Positions 1 to 7,739 of a stretch of 64,000 nt of DNA are shown here, piece after piece (position 1 is the first letter of the stretch; each line of letters starts with the position of its first letter). The stretch is from Sinomonas atrocyanea (GTDB taxonomy: Bacteria; Actinomycetota; Actinomycetes; Actinomycetales; Micrococcaceae): the NCBI RefSeq assembly GCF_030812675.1, contig NZ_JAUSTE010000011.1, forward strand, positions 62,001 through 126,000, given 5' to 3'. The position numbers were made by a program, and so were the translations under genes. Under the pieces are notes generated by a model. The model was given only the letters and a program-made list of their open reading frames with translations, searched no databases and was not told the DNA's origin.

Positions 1-88
1 GGACTGAGGGGCTGAGAGTGCGGGGCTGAGGGCCAGGGCCGAGGGGGCACCGGACGGTTCTGCTCAGACTGGACGTGCTCGGACCCGT

Positions 89-122
89 GGGCCCGGCGCG
101 TCTGTCCCGCCACGCCGGGCCC
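89..122 (-). terminator. Hairpin downstream of the 154-9112 operon
   Basis: A perfect 10-bp inverted repeat (89-98 GGGCCCGGCG, 113-122 CGCCGGGCCC) with a 14-base loop lies about 30 bases past the stop codon of the last gene of the minus-strand operon. There is no T-run, which is common for actinobacterial terminators. It is read as a likely transcription stop from position and symmetry only. Confidence 0.5.
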
Positions 123-153
123 TCCCCGCCAATCTGGGCAGGAGCGGACGGCG

Positions 154-1929
154 TCAGGCCCGGGTATGCTCGGCGGGCACCGCGCCGTCGTCCTCGTAGC
201 GCTCGGCCCGGGCCAGCTCGCGGCCGGCGACGTACCCGAAGGTCAGCGCCGGCCCGAGGTTGATCCCTCCGGCCGGGTAGAAGCCGCCCATGATGCTGGC
301 CTGGTCGTTTCCCGCCACGTACAGCCCCTCGACAGCGGAGCCGTCCGCCCGGAGCACCCGCGCCCGCCCGTCTGCCGCGAGACCGGCGAAGGTCCCGAAC
401 GAGCCGGGCACCACCTTGACCGCGTAGAACGGGCCCTGCTCGATCGGCGCGAGCGAGGGGTTCGGCCCGACCTTGGGGTCGCCGCCGTACCGGTTGAACT
501 CGGTCTCGCCGCGCTCGAACTCAGGGTCTGCCCCGCGCCGGGCGCCCTCGTTGAACCGCTCGACCGTCTCGCGCAGCCCGGCGGGGTCGATGCCGCACGC
601 CGCGGCGAGCTCCTCGAGCGTCCGCCCGCGCTTGAGGTAGCCGGAGCGCAGGTACGGGAACAGGGGCACGGGAAGCGGCTTGGCCATGCCGAGCGGGTAC
701 CTGCGCACGAACCGCGAGTCGGCGATCTGCCACGACTCGACCGCTTCGCCCTCGGGCGTCGCGGCGACGAGCGCGGAGACGTAGTCGTAGTAGCCGTTGG
801 CCTCGTTGACGAACCGCTTCCCGTCCCGGCGCACGCCGATCGATCCGGGCTTGGCGCGGTCCATGATGTGCGGGAAGGTCCCGACCCGGCCGCTGCGGTA
901 CGGGACGAGCGAGACGGGGCACCACGCCGCGGGCGACTCGACGTCGGTGACGAACTGCGCCCCGACCGACTCGCCGAGCGTGATCCCGTCGCCGTCGGCC
1001 TCCTTCGGCGCGAGCGTCCAGTGCTCGCGCCCGGTGGGCGTCTTGGGGAACAGCGCGGCGCGCCGCTGCACATCGTTCGGGAATCCGCCGGCCGCGAGCA
1101 CGACGCCGCGCGCGGCCTCGATCTCGTAGCGTCCTTCCGGTCCGCTCACCACGGCGCCGGTGACGCGCCCCGAGTCGTCGGTGGTGAGCCTGACGGCGGG
1201 GGTCGAGACCCGTACGTCGACGCCGAGGTCCTCCGCGCTCTGCAGGAGCCGCCCCACGAGCGCGATCCCGTTCACCAGGTGCATGCCCCTGCGGTGCACC
1301 GCGAGGTCGAGGATGTGCCGCCCCACCCGCCAGGCCGCGTACGCGAGGCCCTGCAGCGAGCCCTGGGACGCCGAGAGGAACCTGGTCAGGTCCGGGCCGG
1401 CCATGATGCCCATGCCGAGGAACGAGGTCTCGTAGAGCTGACCGCGCAGGAGCCTCCGCACACGGGGCGAGAGGCGGCGGGCGCTGATCGGCGCCGGGCC
1501 GACGGAGCGGTGTCCCGTCCCCGCGCCGGGGGTCTTGCCGTAGATGTCCCTGATCTTCGCGCCGGGGGTGAACTGCAGCCGCGTCCTGTCCTCGAAGAAG
1601 CCGACCATGTGAGGCACGGCCTCGAGGAACGCGTCGATGCGGGCGGCGTCGTACCGGTCTCCGAGCCGGTGGCGGAGGTAGGTGCGGAACTGCTCGGGAT
1701 CCTCGTCCACGCCGTCGGCCTTCGCGAGCGGGTTGCCGGGGGTCCACGCCCAGCCGCCGGACCATGCCGTGGCGCCGCCGCAGACCTCGGCCTTCTCGAC
1801 CACCACGACGCGCAGTCCGTGGTAGGCGGCCGTCACGGCCGCGGACAGGCCGCCGGCGCCGGAGCCGATGACGAGGACGTCGGTCTGGACGGCGGGGGCG
1901 GCAGAGGATGTCGGGGCGGGGGCGGTCAT
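154..1929 (-). CDS. FAD-dependent oxidoreductase, KstD / fumarate-reductase flavoprotein type
   Basis: This 591-residue flavoprotein belongs to the family that includes 3-ketosteroid delta-1-dehydrogenase and fumarate-reductase flavoproteins, which dehydrogenate or reduce C-C bonds next to a carbonyl or carboxylate. The dinucleotide-binding motif GSGAGG is at residues 22-27 after a short disordered N-terminus. The C-terminal FAD-closing block with YPAGGINLGP is near residues 550-560. No signal peptide is seen, so it is probably cytoplasmic. It is the last gene of a seven-gene minus-strand operon and its ATG overlaps the stop of the upstream TIM-barrel gene (ATGA). The longer open frame upstream is the shadow of the next gene, so the ATG at 1929 is chosen. 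In this context a dehydrogenase that desaturates or aromatises a six-membered ring ketone is plausible; the substrate is inferred, not shown. Confidence 0.88.
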   Translation of the reverse strand: MTAPAPTSSAAPAVQTDVLVIGSGAGGLSAAVTAAYHGLRVVVVEKAEVCGGATAWSGGWAWTPGNPLAKADGVDEDPEQFRTYLRHRLGDRYDAARIDAFLEAVPHMVGFFEDRTRLQFTPGAKIRDIYGKTPGAGTGHRSVGPAPISARRLSPRVRRLLRGQLYETSFLGMGIMAGPDLTRFLSASQGSLQGLAYAAWRVGRHILDLAVHRRGMHLVNGIALVGRLLQSAEDLGVDVRVSTPAVRLTTDDSGRVTGAVVSGPEGRYEIEAARGVVLAAGGFPNDVQRRAALFPKTPTGREHWTLAPKEADGDGITLGESVGAQFVTDVESPAAWCPVSLVPYRSGRVGTFPHIMDRAKPGSIGVRRDGKRFVNEANGYYDYVSALVAATPEGEAVESWQIADSRFVRRYPLGMAKPLPVPLFPYLRSGYLKRGRTLEELAAACGIDPAGLRETVERFNEGARRGADPEFERGETEFNRYGGDPKVGPNPSLAPIEQGPFYAVKVVPGSFGTFAGLAADGRARVLRADGSAVEGLYVAGNDQASIMGGFYPAGGINLGPALTFGYVAGRELARAERYEDDGAVPAEHTRA

Positions 1930-2834
1930 GCGGAGGCTCCGTTCGGTGCGGTGCGGGTGGGGTGGGCAGGCCCGGTGGCCCGTGCTCGGACGAGCGCCTC
2001 GGCGTCCGCGAGCACGCGGTCGGCGCCCTGCTTCAGGCGCCGCGCCCAGCCGAGCGCGCCGAGGCGCTCGACGTCTCGCGGTGACGGCGTCTCGACGCTC
2101 ACCGGCAGCGCCGGGGCCAGGGCGGCGACGATCTCGGCGAGCGCGAGGCCTCCCTCGCCCGGGACCAGGCGGGCGGCGCGGGACTCGTGGACGAGGCCCT
2201 CGCGGTCGCCGGGGCGCTGGGCGGGGGCGTCGCAGAGCTGGAGCATCGGGACGAGGTCGGCGATGGCCGCGAGCTCCCCGAGCGTGCCGCCGAAGCGGCG
2301 GAAGTGCAGGGTGTCGACGACGACCTGGGCGCCGGCGGCCCGGGCGGCCGTCGCGGCGGCGGGCAGCGAGCTGATGCGCTGGTAGGAGATGGGCTCGAGC
2401 GTGGGGGTGATGCCGAATTCCCGTCCGTCCTCGGCCATCCGGGCGAGGTTCTCGGCGAACCGGGCAGGCTCGGGATCGGCTCCCGCCACGGTCATAGTCC
2501 GGGCGCCGAGGGCGTGCCCGGCCTCGAACATGCGCAGCCAGGCGTCGCGCTGGCCATGGGCCCCGCTTGTTCCGTCCATGAGGAGGAATTCGATGTCCAC
2601 CAGGCGGACGCCGGTGGCGCGGGCGTTGGCGAGCGTCTGGGCGAGCATCGGCGAGCCGGGCTGCAGGTCGTACGGCCGCTCGGCCGAGGTCACGGGACGG
2701 ACGCGGGCGCCGATGAAGTCGAACCCCGCCTCGGCGGCGACGAGGACGAGGTCGGGCGGGGCGGTCCCGAGGAGGGAGAGCTGGGCGAGGCCCACGGGGC
2801 GCCGCGGCGCGGAGGCGGTCTGGGCGGCGGTCAT
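1926..2834 (-). CDS. Xylose-isomerase-like TIM barrel protein (3-dehydroshikimate dehydratase-like?)
   Basis: This 302-residue protein is of the sugar phosphate isomerase/epimerase TIM-barrel fold. The expected metal ligands are visible: E147 in LEPISYQ, D174 and H177 in VVDTLHF, Q199 in LQLCDAP and E248 in VSVETPS. This E/D-H/Q/E set is the divalent-metal site of IolE, hydroxypyruvate isomerase and AsbF/QuiC-type 3-dehydroshikimate dehydratases. It lacks the C-terminal dioxygenase-like half found in the gene at 39359. It overlaps both neighbours by four bases (ATGA). A shikimate-dehydrogenase homologue in the same operon makes dehydration of a dehydroshikimate-like compound a reasonable guess, but isomerase or epimerase activity on another cyclic polyol is equally open. 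Confidence 0.82.
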   Translation of the reverse strand: MTAAQTASAPRRPVGLAQLSLLGTAPPDLVLVAAEAGFDFIGARVRPVTSAERPYDLQPGSPMLAQTLANARATGVRLVDIEFLLMDGTSGAHGQRDAWLRMFEAGHALGARTMTVAGADPEPARFAENLARMAEDGREFGITPTLEPISYQRISSLPAAATAARAAGAQVVVDTLHFRRFGGTLGELAAIADLVPMLQLCDAPAQRPGDREGLVHESRAARLVPGEGGLALAEIVAALAPALPVSVETPSPRDVERLGALGWARRLKQGADRVLADAEALVRARATGPAHPTRTAPNGASA

Positions 2835-4960
2835 GCAGATGCTCCTTCGAGGATCGGGGCGGAGGGGGTGGGCGATGCGGCGGGTGCGAGGGCGGCGGCG
2901 AGGCGCTGGGCGGCGTCGTACCCGCTCTTGATCGCATTCGACGCCGTGGGCGGGGTCTGGTCGACCACAGTCCCGGCAAGCACCACCGGAACGCCCGCGC
3001 CGAGCCCGAGCGCGGCCTCGCGGCCCTCCCGGTCCACGGCCGCGCTGAGGGGCACCACGCCGCGGGAGACCAGGAGGGGTCCGGGCGCCCCGAGCCACCG
3101 CTCGCCGTCGGCCCCGACGACGCGGACGCGGCCTTCCGGCGTGCCGGGCGCAACCGCCTCGATGATGCGCGCGTCGAGCACGATCCGCACGTGCGGACTG
3201 GCCTCGAGCCGCGGGACGGCGAGGATCTTGGCGCGGCGCCCGGATTCCGGGGCGATGGCCTGCTCGGGCCCGATGAGCAGCACGCGCGTGCCGTGGGCCG
3301 CGAGGGTGTCCGCCACAGACAGGGCCACCGAGTCGGCGCCCCAGATCGTCACCGCGGCGGGCCAGGCGCCCTCTTCGGCGCGGCGGTCGCCGTCGAGGAG
3401 GCCCGGGCGGGCGGCGAGCCAGTCGCGGACGTCGAGCACGCCGTCGGGCGCCTCGGCGCGACTGCCGGTGACCGGAAAGCCGGGTGCGGGGCGGGCCCCG
3501 CCGGTGGCGAGGACGATCCCGTCGGCGCCGAGCGTCTGCGCGAGGCCTGCGAGGTCCCGGACGTCCGCGGCGGCGCCGAGGCGCACCTCGACCCCGAGGC
3601 GCGCGAGCTCGGCGCGGTTCCAGTCGAGGTAGCGGTGGAAGTCGGGAGTTGGGCGCATCCCGGCGGCGAGCGCGAACTGGCCGCCGATCCGCTCCCCCGC
3701 CTCGAGCAACGTGACGCGCGCACCGGCCTCGGCGAGCTCGCGCGCGGCGGTCAGGCCCGCGGGCCCGGCGCCGAGGACCACGGTGCGAGGCGGGGCGGGG
3801 CGCACGACGGCGCCCGGCCGCCCCGCGTCGTCGGCCGCCACGAGGCGCGGGGCCGCCACGGGAACCCGCGAGCGCCCGACCGCTGGATTGACGGTGCACG
3901 TCACCTGGCCAAGGCCGAGGTTGTCGATGCAGACGTTGCAGGCGATGCACGGCCGGTACGGCGAGCCGTCCAGGACGCCCCGGACGAAGGCCGGGTCGGC
4001 GTGCACCGCACGGCCGAGGGAGACGAAGTCGCACACGCCGTCGGCGAGCACCGCCTCGATGGCCTCGGGCGAGTTGAGCCGCCCCGCGAGGCCGAGGGGC
4101 AGGCCGAAGCGCCGGTAGGCGCGGGCGTAGTCGGCGAGGATGCCGGGCCTCCACTCCCCCGGCTGCACGATCCACTCGCCGGCCTCGTAGGAGCCGGCGG
4201 AGAGGTCCAGGAAGTCCAGCGCCGCCAGGTCGAGCCGCGAGACGACCTCGAGGGTCTGCTCGGCGCCGAGTCCGTCCGGGACGCCCTCGAGCACGGAGAG
4301 GCGGATCCCGACGAGTGCCTCGGGCGCGGCCGCCCGGACAGCCCGGATCACGAGGTTGGCGAACCGCTCCGGGGCGCCGAACTCGTCGGAGCGGCCGTTG
4401 GTGCGGGCGGACATGAACTGGTGGACGAGGTAGCCGTGGCCGCCGTGGATGCTGATGGCGTCGAACCCGGCCGCGACGGCCCGGCGGGCCGCCTGGGCGT
4501 AGGCGTCCACGAGCTCGTGGCACTCGCGCGTGCTGAGCGCCCGGGGCAGCTCGCCGCCTGCGACCTCGCACGCAACCGCGGCGGGCGCGACGGGCGGGAG
4601 CCCGCTCACCGCGGACTGCGCGGTGCATCCGCCATGGTTGATCTCGACGGCGGCGAGCGCACCCGCTGCGTGGATGGCGTCGGTGAGCTCCCGGAATCCC
4701 GGGAGGACGGCGTCGGTGTGCAGGCCGAGCTGGTGGGTGCGGCCCTTGCCGTCGGCGCGCACGTACGTGGCCTCGGTGGTGACGATGGCGAGGCCTGCCC
4801 GGGCGCGGGCCACGAGGTAGTCCGTGTACTGGGCGGTCATGCGACCGTCGGTGGTGCCGTAGTTGCGCTCCATCGGGGAGCTCACGAGCCGGTTGCGGAG
4901 GGTGCGCGCCGGGCGGCCGTTGCGGCCCAGGACGAGCGGCTGGGAGGCATGGTGGGTCAT
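2831..4960 (-). CDS. Old Yellow Enzyme / 4Fe-4S / FAD fusion (2,4-dienoyl-CoA reductase-like)
   Basis: This 709-residue protein has the layout of 2,4-dienoyl-CoA reductase, trimethylamine dehydrogenase and the bile-acid enzymes BaiCD/BaiH. An FMN-binding OYE TIM barrel covers residues 1 to about 330 and carries the HGGHGYLVHQF active-site block. A cysteine cluster CIACNVC with a further Cys near residue 352 binds a 4Fe-4S cluster. A FAD/NAD(P) domain starts with GAGPAGL near residue 397 and a second nucleotide-binding segment (WGADSVAL) follows. Such enzymes reduce or oxidise C-C double bonds conjugated to carbonyls or CoA thioesters. Stop and start overlap neighbouring genes by four bases on both sides. 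Together with the KstD-like protein it gives the operon two opposing ring-redox enzymes. The substrate is unknown. Confidence 0.9.
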   Translation of the reverse strand: MTHHASQPLVLGRNGRPARTLRNRLVSSPMERNYGTTDGRMTAQYTDYLVARARAGLAIVTTEATYVRADGKGRTHQLGLHTDAVLPGFRELTDAIHAAGALAAVEINHGGCTAQSAVSGLPPVAPAAVACEVAGGELPRALSTRECHELVDAYAQAARRAVAAGFDAISIHGGHGYLVHQFMSARTNGRSDEFGAPERFANLVIRAVRAAAPEALVGIRLSVLEGVPDGLGAEQTLEVVSRLDLAALDFLDLSAGSYEAGEWIVQPGEWRPGILADYARAYRRFGLPLGLAGRLNSPEAIEAVLADGVCDFVSLGRAVHADPAFVRGVLDGSPYRPCIACNVCIDNLGLGQVTCTVNPAVGRSRVPVAAPRLVAADDAGRPGAVVRPAPPRTVVLGAGPAGLTAARELAEAGARVTLLEAGERIGGQFALAAGMRPTPDFHRYLDWNRAELARLGVEVRLGAAADVRDLAGLAQTLGADGIVLATGGARPAPGFPVTGSRAEAPDGVLDVRDWLAARPGLLDGDRRAEEGAWPAAVTIWGADSVALSVADTLAAHGTRVLLIGPEQAIAPESGRRAKILAVPRLEASPHVRIVLDARIIEAVAPGTPEGRVRVVGADGERWLGAPGPLLVSRGVVPLSAAVDREGREAALGLGAGVPVVLAGTVVDQTPPTASNAIKSGYDAAQRLAAALAPAASPTPSAPILEGASA

Positions 4961-6042
4961 GAGGCACCTTCTGGGGCGGCGGCGGGCTGGGCCAGGCGGA
5001 CCGGACGCCCGGTGCGGGAGGACTCGTAGACGGCGAGGAGGATCGTCAGGGCCGCGGTGGCGTCGCGACCCGTGACGGCGGGCGCGCGGCCGGCGCCGAG
5101 GGCCTCGACGAAGTCGCGGATCTGGGTGGTGTGGTGCGGGACGAGCTGGCCGTTGATCGTGGCCAGGTCCACGTCCGGGTCGATGCCGGCGGGGTGAGCG
5201 GGCTGGGACTCAATGGTGCGGCCGCGGGCGAGGATGGTCACCCGGCCGTCGGTGCCCTCGGGGAACTCCGTGAGCTCGGCGGTCGCGCCGGTCTCGCCCG
5301 TGATGCGGATGCTGACCCCGAGGCTCGGGGCGGCGGCAGTCGTCGCGGAGAGCGTGGCCATCGCCCCGGAGGCGAAGCGGAGCAGGGCGGCGGCGGTGTC
5401 CTCGACCTCGATCGCGTGCGTGAAGGTGCCGAGGCAGCCGTGCACCTCGACGACCTCGCCCATGAGCCACTGCAGGAGGTCGAGGTAGTGGATGGCCTGG
5501 GTCATGAGCACGCCGCCGCCGTCGGTGGCCCACGTCCCCCGCCAGGCGGCCGCGCTGTAGTACTCCGGCTCCCGGTGCAGCAGCACCGAGGCGTGGCCGA
5601 GGATCGGCCGCCCGAGCGTGCCGTCGTCCACCGCGGCGCGGAGGCGCTGCGCGGCCGGCCAGAAGCGGCGCTGGAACAGGACTCCCAGACGCACGCCGGC
5701 GGCGTCGCACGCGGCGACCATCCGCTCGGCGGAGGCGAGGTCGATCGCGATCGGCTTCTCGCAGAGGACGTGCGCCCCCGCCGCCGCGGCGGCGAGGACC
5801 ACGGCCTCATGGGTGGGGTGCGGGGTGCACACCGAGACGAGGTCGACGCCGGCGGCCAGCAGCTCCCCGACCGAGCCGAACGCGTGGGGGATCCCCCAGC
5901 GCTCGGCGGTCTCGCGGGCGCGGCCCGGGTCGACGTCGCACACGGCCACCACCGCGGCCTCGGGGATCGCGGCGAACGCCTCGAGGTGGTTGCGGCTGAT
6001 GGCTCCGCAGCCCACGATCCCGACGCGGTAGGGCGCGCTCAT
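4957..6042 (-). CDS. Gfo/Idh/MocA family oxidoreductase
   Basis: This 361-residue NAD(P)-dependent dehydrogenase belongs to the glucose-fructose oxidoreductase / inositol dehydrogenase family. The Rossmann motif GCGAIS is at residues 11-16, the conserved EKP triad at 95-97, and the D174-x10-H185-x2-D188 segment carries the usual catalytic His/Asp. Family members oxidise hydroxyls of sugars, inositols and cyclic diols, including aromatic dihydrodiols. The frame is open far upstream, but that region is the shadow of the aroE-like and SDR genes. The ATG at 6042 overlaps the upstream stop (ATGA) and is chosen. In this operon it probably oxidises a ring hydroxyl of the imported compound. Confidence 0.88.
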   Translation of the reverse strand: MSAPYRVGIVGCGAISRNHLEAFAAIPEAAVVAVCDVDPGRARETAERWGIPHAFGSVGELLAAGVDLVSVCTPHPTHEAVVLAAAAAGAHVLCEKPIAIDLASAERMVAACDAAGVRLGVLFQRRFWPAAQRLRAAVDDGTLGRPILGHASVLLHREPEYYSAAAWRGTWATDGGGVLMTQAIHYLDLLQWLMGEVVEVHGCLGTFTHAIEVEDTAAALLRFASGAMATLSATTAAAPSLGVSIRITGETGATAELTEFPEGTDGRVTILARGRTIESQPAHPAGIDPDVDLATINGQLVPHHTTQIRDFVEALGAGRAPAVTGRDATAALTILLAVYESSRTGRPVRLAQPAAAPEGAS

Positions 6043-6980
6043 GACACCTCCGTTCCGGCCCGCGCGGCCAGCTCGAGGAAGTGGGCGCGCATGCGGGCAC
6101 GGTCTGCGCGGCGGCCGGTGAAGAGCTCGAACGAGTCGGCGGCCTGCGCCACGGCCATCCAGCCGCCGTCGAGCACGCGGCACCCGGCGGCCAGGGCGGC
6201 CTTCACGAGCTGGGTCTCGAGGGGGCGGTAGACGACGTCGGCCACCCAGTGCCGCGGCGTGAGCGCGGAGGCGTCGAAGGGGGTGCCCGGGTGCCCGACC
6301 ATGCCGATCGGCGTCGCGTTGACCACGCCGTCGGCCCCCGCGAGGCGGGTGGGCACCTCGTCGAGGACGACGGCGGCGACCCGCCCCGCGCCGTCGGCCG
6401 CGGCTGGGTTCCCGGCGCGGTGCCCGGCGAGGCGGGCAGCGAGCTGCTCGGCGCGGGCGGGCTCGGCGTCCGCCACGAGCAGGGTCCCGGCGCCGGCGTC
6501 GAGGAGGGCGCGGGCCACGGCCGAGCCGGCCCCGCCCGCGCCGACGAGCAGCACCGTGCCGAGGGCCGCCCCGGGCAGGCCCTCCAGGAGCGCTGCGCGG
6601 AAGCCCGTGTGGTCGGTGTTGCGGCCGGTGAGCCGCGCGGCGGCGCCGGATCCGCCGCGGCGCGGGCCGCGATCGTGCGTGTCGATGACCACCGTGTTGA
6701 CCGCCCCCAGCTCCCGCGCGTCGTCGGAGAGCCCGTCGAGGCCGGCGATGACCGACTGCTTGCACGGGTGCGTCACGTTCAGGCCCGTGTAGCCGAGCCG
6801 GGCGGCGTCCCGCGCGAGCTGCCCGGCGTCGTCGGGCGCGAGGCCGAGCGCGTCGAGGTCCAGCGTGCGGTAGGCGTAGCGGAGGCCGTGGGCGGCGGCC
6901 TCGCGCTCGTGCAGGAGCGGGCTGAGCGAGCCGGCGACGTTGGCGCCGATGAGTCCGATGAGGTGGCTGGGGGCGGTCAT
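6039..6980 (-). CDS. Shikimate/quinate dehydrogenase family protein (AroE-like paralogue 1)
   Basis: This 313-residue homologue of shikimate/quinate 5-dehydrogenase has the substrate-binding serines S18 and S20 (GSLSP) and catalytic K74 in NVTHPCKQ. Catalytic D123 lies in GRNTDHTGF and the nucleotide motif GAGGAG is at 147-152. These are the hallmark residues of AroE and QsuD, so activity on a quinate- or shikimate-like polyol is likely. The close resemblance to the QsuD-like gene at 41338, including HWVADVVYRP and the C-terminal LFTGRRADRARMRAHF block, shows the two are paralogues. A catabolic rather than biosynthetic role is inferred from the importer and oxidoreductases around it. A 21-base gap separates it from the SDR gene upstream. 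Confidence 0.88.
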   Translation of the reverse strand: MTAPSHLIGLIGANVAGSLSPLLHEREAAAHGLRYAYRTLDLDALGLAPDDAGQLARDAARLGYTGLNVTHPCKQSVIAGLDGLSDDARELGAVNTVVIDTHDRGPRRGGSGAAARLTGRNTDHTGFRAALLEGLPGAALGTVLLVGAGGAGSAVARALLDAGAGTLLVADAEPARAEQLAARLAGHRAGNPAAADGAGRVAAVVLDEVPTRLAGADGVVNATPIGMVGHPGTPFDASALTPRHWVADVVYRPLETQLVKAALAAGCRVLDGGWMAVAQAADSFELFTGRRADRARMRAHFLELAARAGTEVS

Positions 6981-7001
6981 GGTGGTCCTTGTCGGTGGGG
7001 G

Positions 7002-7739
7002 TCAGTAGGTGGCGCGGCCGCCGGAGAGGTCGTACACGAACCCGGTGGTGTAGGAGGCGCCCCGGGAGGCGATGTACTCGACGAGCGCCGCGGCCTCCTC
7101 GGCCGTGCCGAGCCGGCCCATCGGGATCCGGGCGAGGTCCGCGTCCGTCACCGCGAGGTCCCGGATGAGGGGCGTGGCGACCTTGCCGGGCGCCACCGCG
7201 TTCACGGTGACGCCCGAGGCCGCGCACTCCTTGGCCAGGGCCTTGGTGAGGCCCATGAGCCCGGCCTTGCTCGCGGAGTAGGCGGCCATTCCCGCCACGC
7301 CCTCCTTGCCGGCGGTCGAGGCGAAGTGGATGAGCCGGCCCGAGCCGCTGCGCGCCAGGTGCGGCAGGACGGCCCGGGAGACGAGGAACGCCCCCGTGAG
7401 GTTGACCCGCAGCATCCGCTCGAAGGACTCGACGGTCTCCTCGGCCGCCGGACGGACCTCGCCGACGATCCCTGCGGTGTTGACGACGACGTCGAGCCGC
7501 CCGCCGGTCTCGGCGAGGGCCTTGGCGACGCCCGCCTCGACGGACGCCTGATCGGAGACGTCGAGGTCCACGTGGGCCACGCCGGCGTCGGCGCCGTGCC
7601 GCGGGGCACCGGGCAGGTCGGCGGCGACCAGGGCCGCCGCGGCAGGGGCGAGGCGCTCGACCACCGCGCGGCCGATGCCCGACGCGGCCCCGATCACGAG
7701 GCACCGGCGCCCCGCAGGGACTGGCCCACTGCGCGCCAT
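7002..7739 (-). CDS. SDR family NAD(P)-dependent oxidoreductase
   Basis: This 245-residue classical short-chain dehydrogenase has the cofactor motif GAASGIG at 17-23, NTAG at 87-90, N113, and the catalytic S141, Y154 and K158 in AAYSASK. Length and motifs match the FabG-like classical SDR group. It oxidises or reduces a secondary alcohol/ketone pair; the substrate is unknown. The start ATG shares one base with the stop codon of the transporter gene (TGATG), which implies translational coupling. It is the second gene of the seven-gene operon. Confidence 0.9.
   Translation of the reverse strand: MARSGPVPAGRRCLVIGAASGIGRAVVERLAPAAAALVAADLPGAPRHGADAGVAHVDLDVSDQASVEAGVAKALAETGGRLDVVVNTAGIVGEVRPAAEETVESFERMLRVNLTGAFLVSRAVLPHLARSGSGRLIHFASTAGKEGVAGMAAYSASKAGLMGLTKALAKECAASGVTVNAVAPGKVATPLIRDLAVTDADLARIPMGRLGTAEEAAALVEYIASRGASYTTGFVYDLSGGRATY

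Noticed and set aside
166-2385. Long plus-strand open frames opposite the 154-9112 operon
   Set aside because: High GC at third positions opens antisense frames; composition is Arg/Gly/Val-rich with no domain, and the opposite strand carries clear families.
154-3153. Long open frame that would fuse the flavoprotein to 400 extra N-terminal residues
   Set aside because: The extra part is Arg/Pro/His-rich antisense-type translation of the TIM-barrel gene; the ATG at 1929 with ATGA overlap gives a normal flavoprotein N-terminus.
4957-7704. Apparent 915-residue fusion ending in the Gfo/Idh domain
   Set aside because: The upstream two-thirds is out-of-frame translation of the AroE-like and SDR genes; the real start is ATG 6042.
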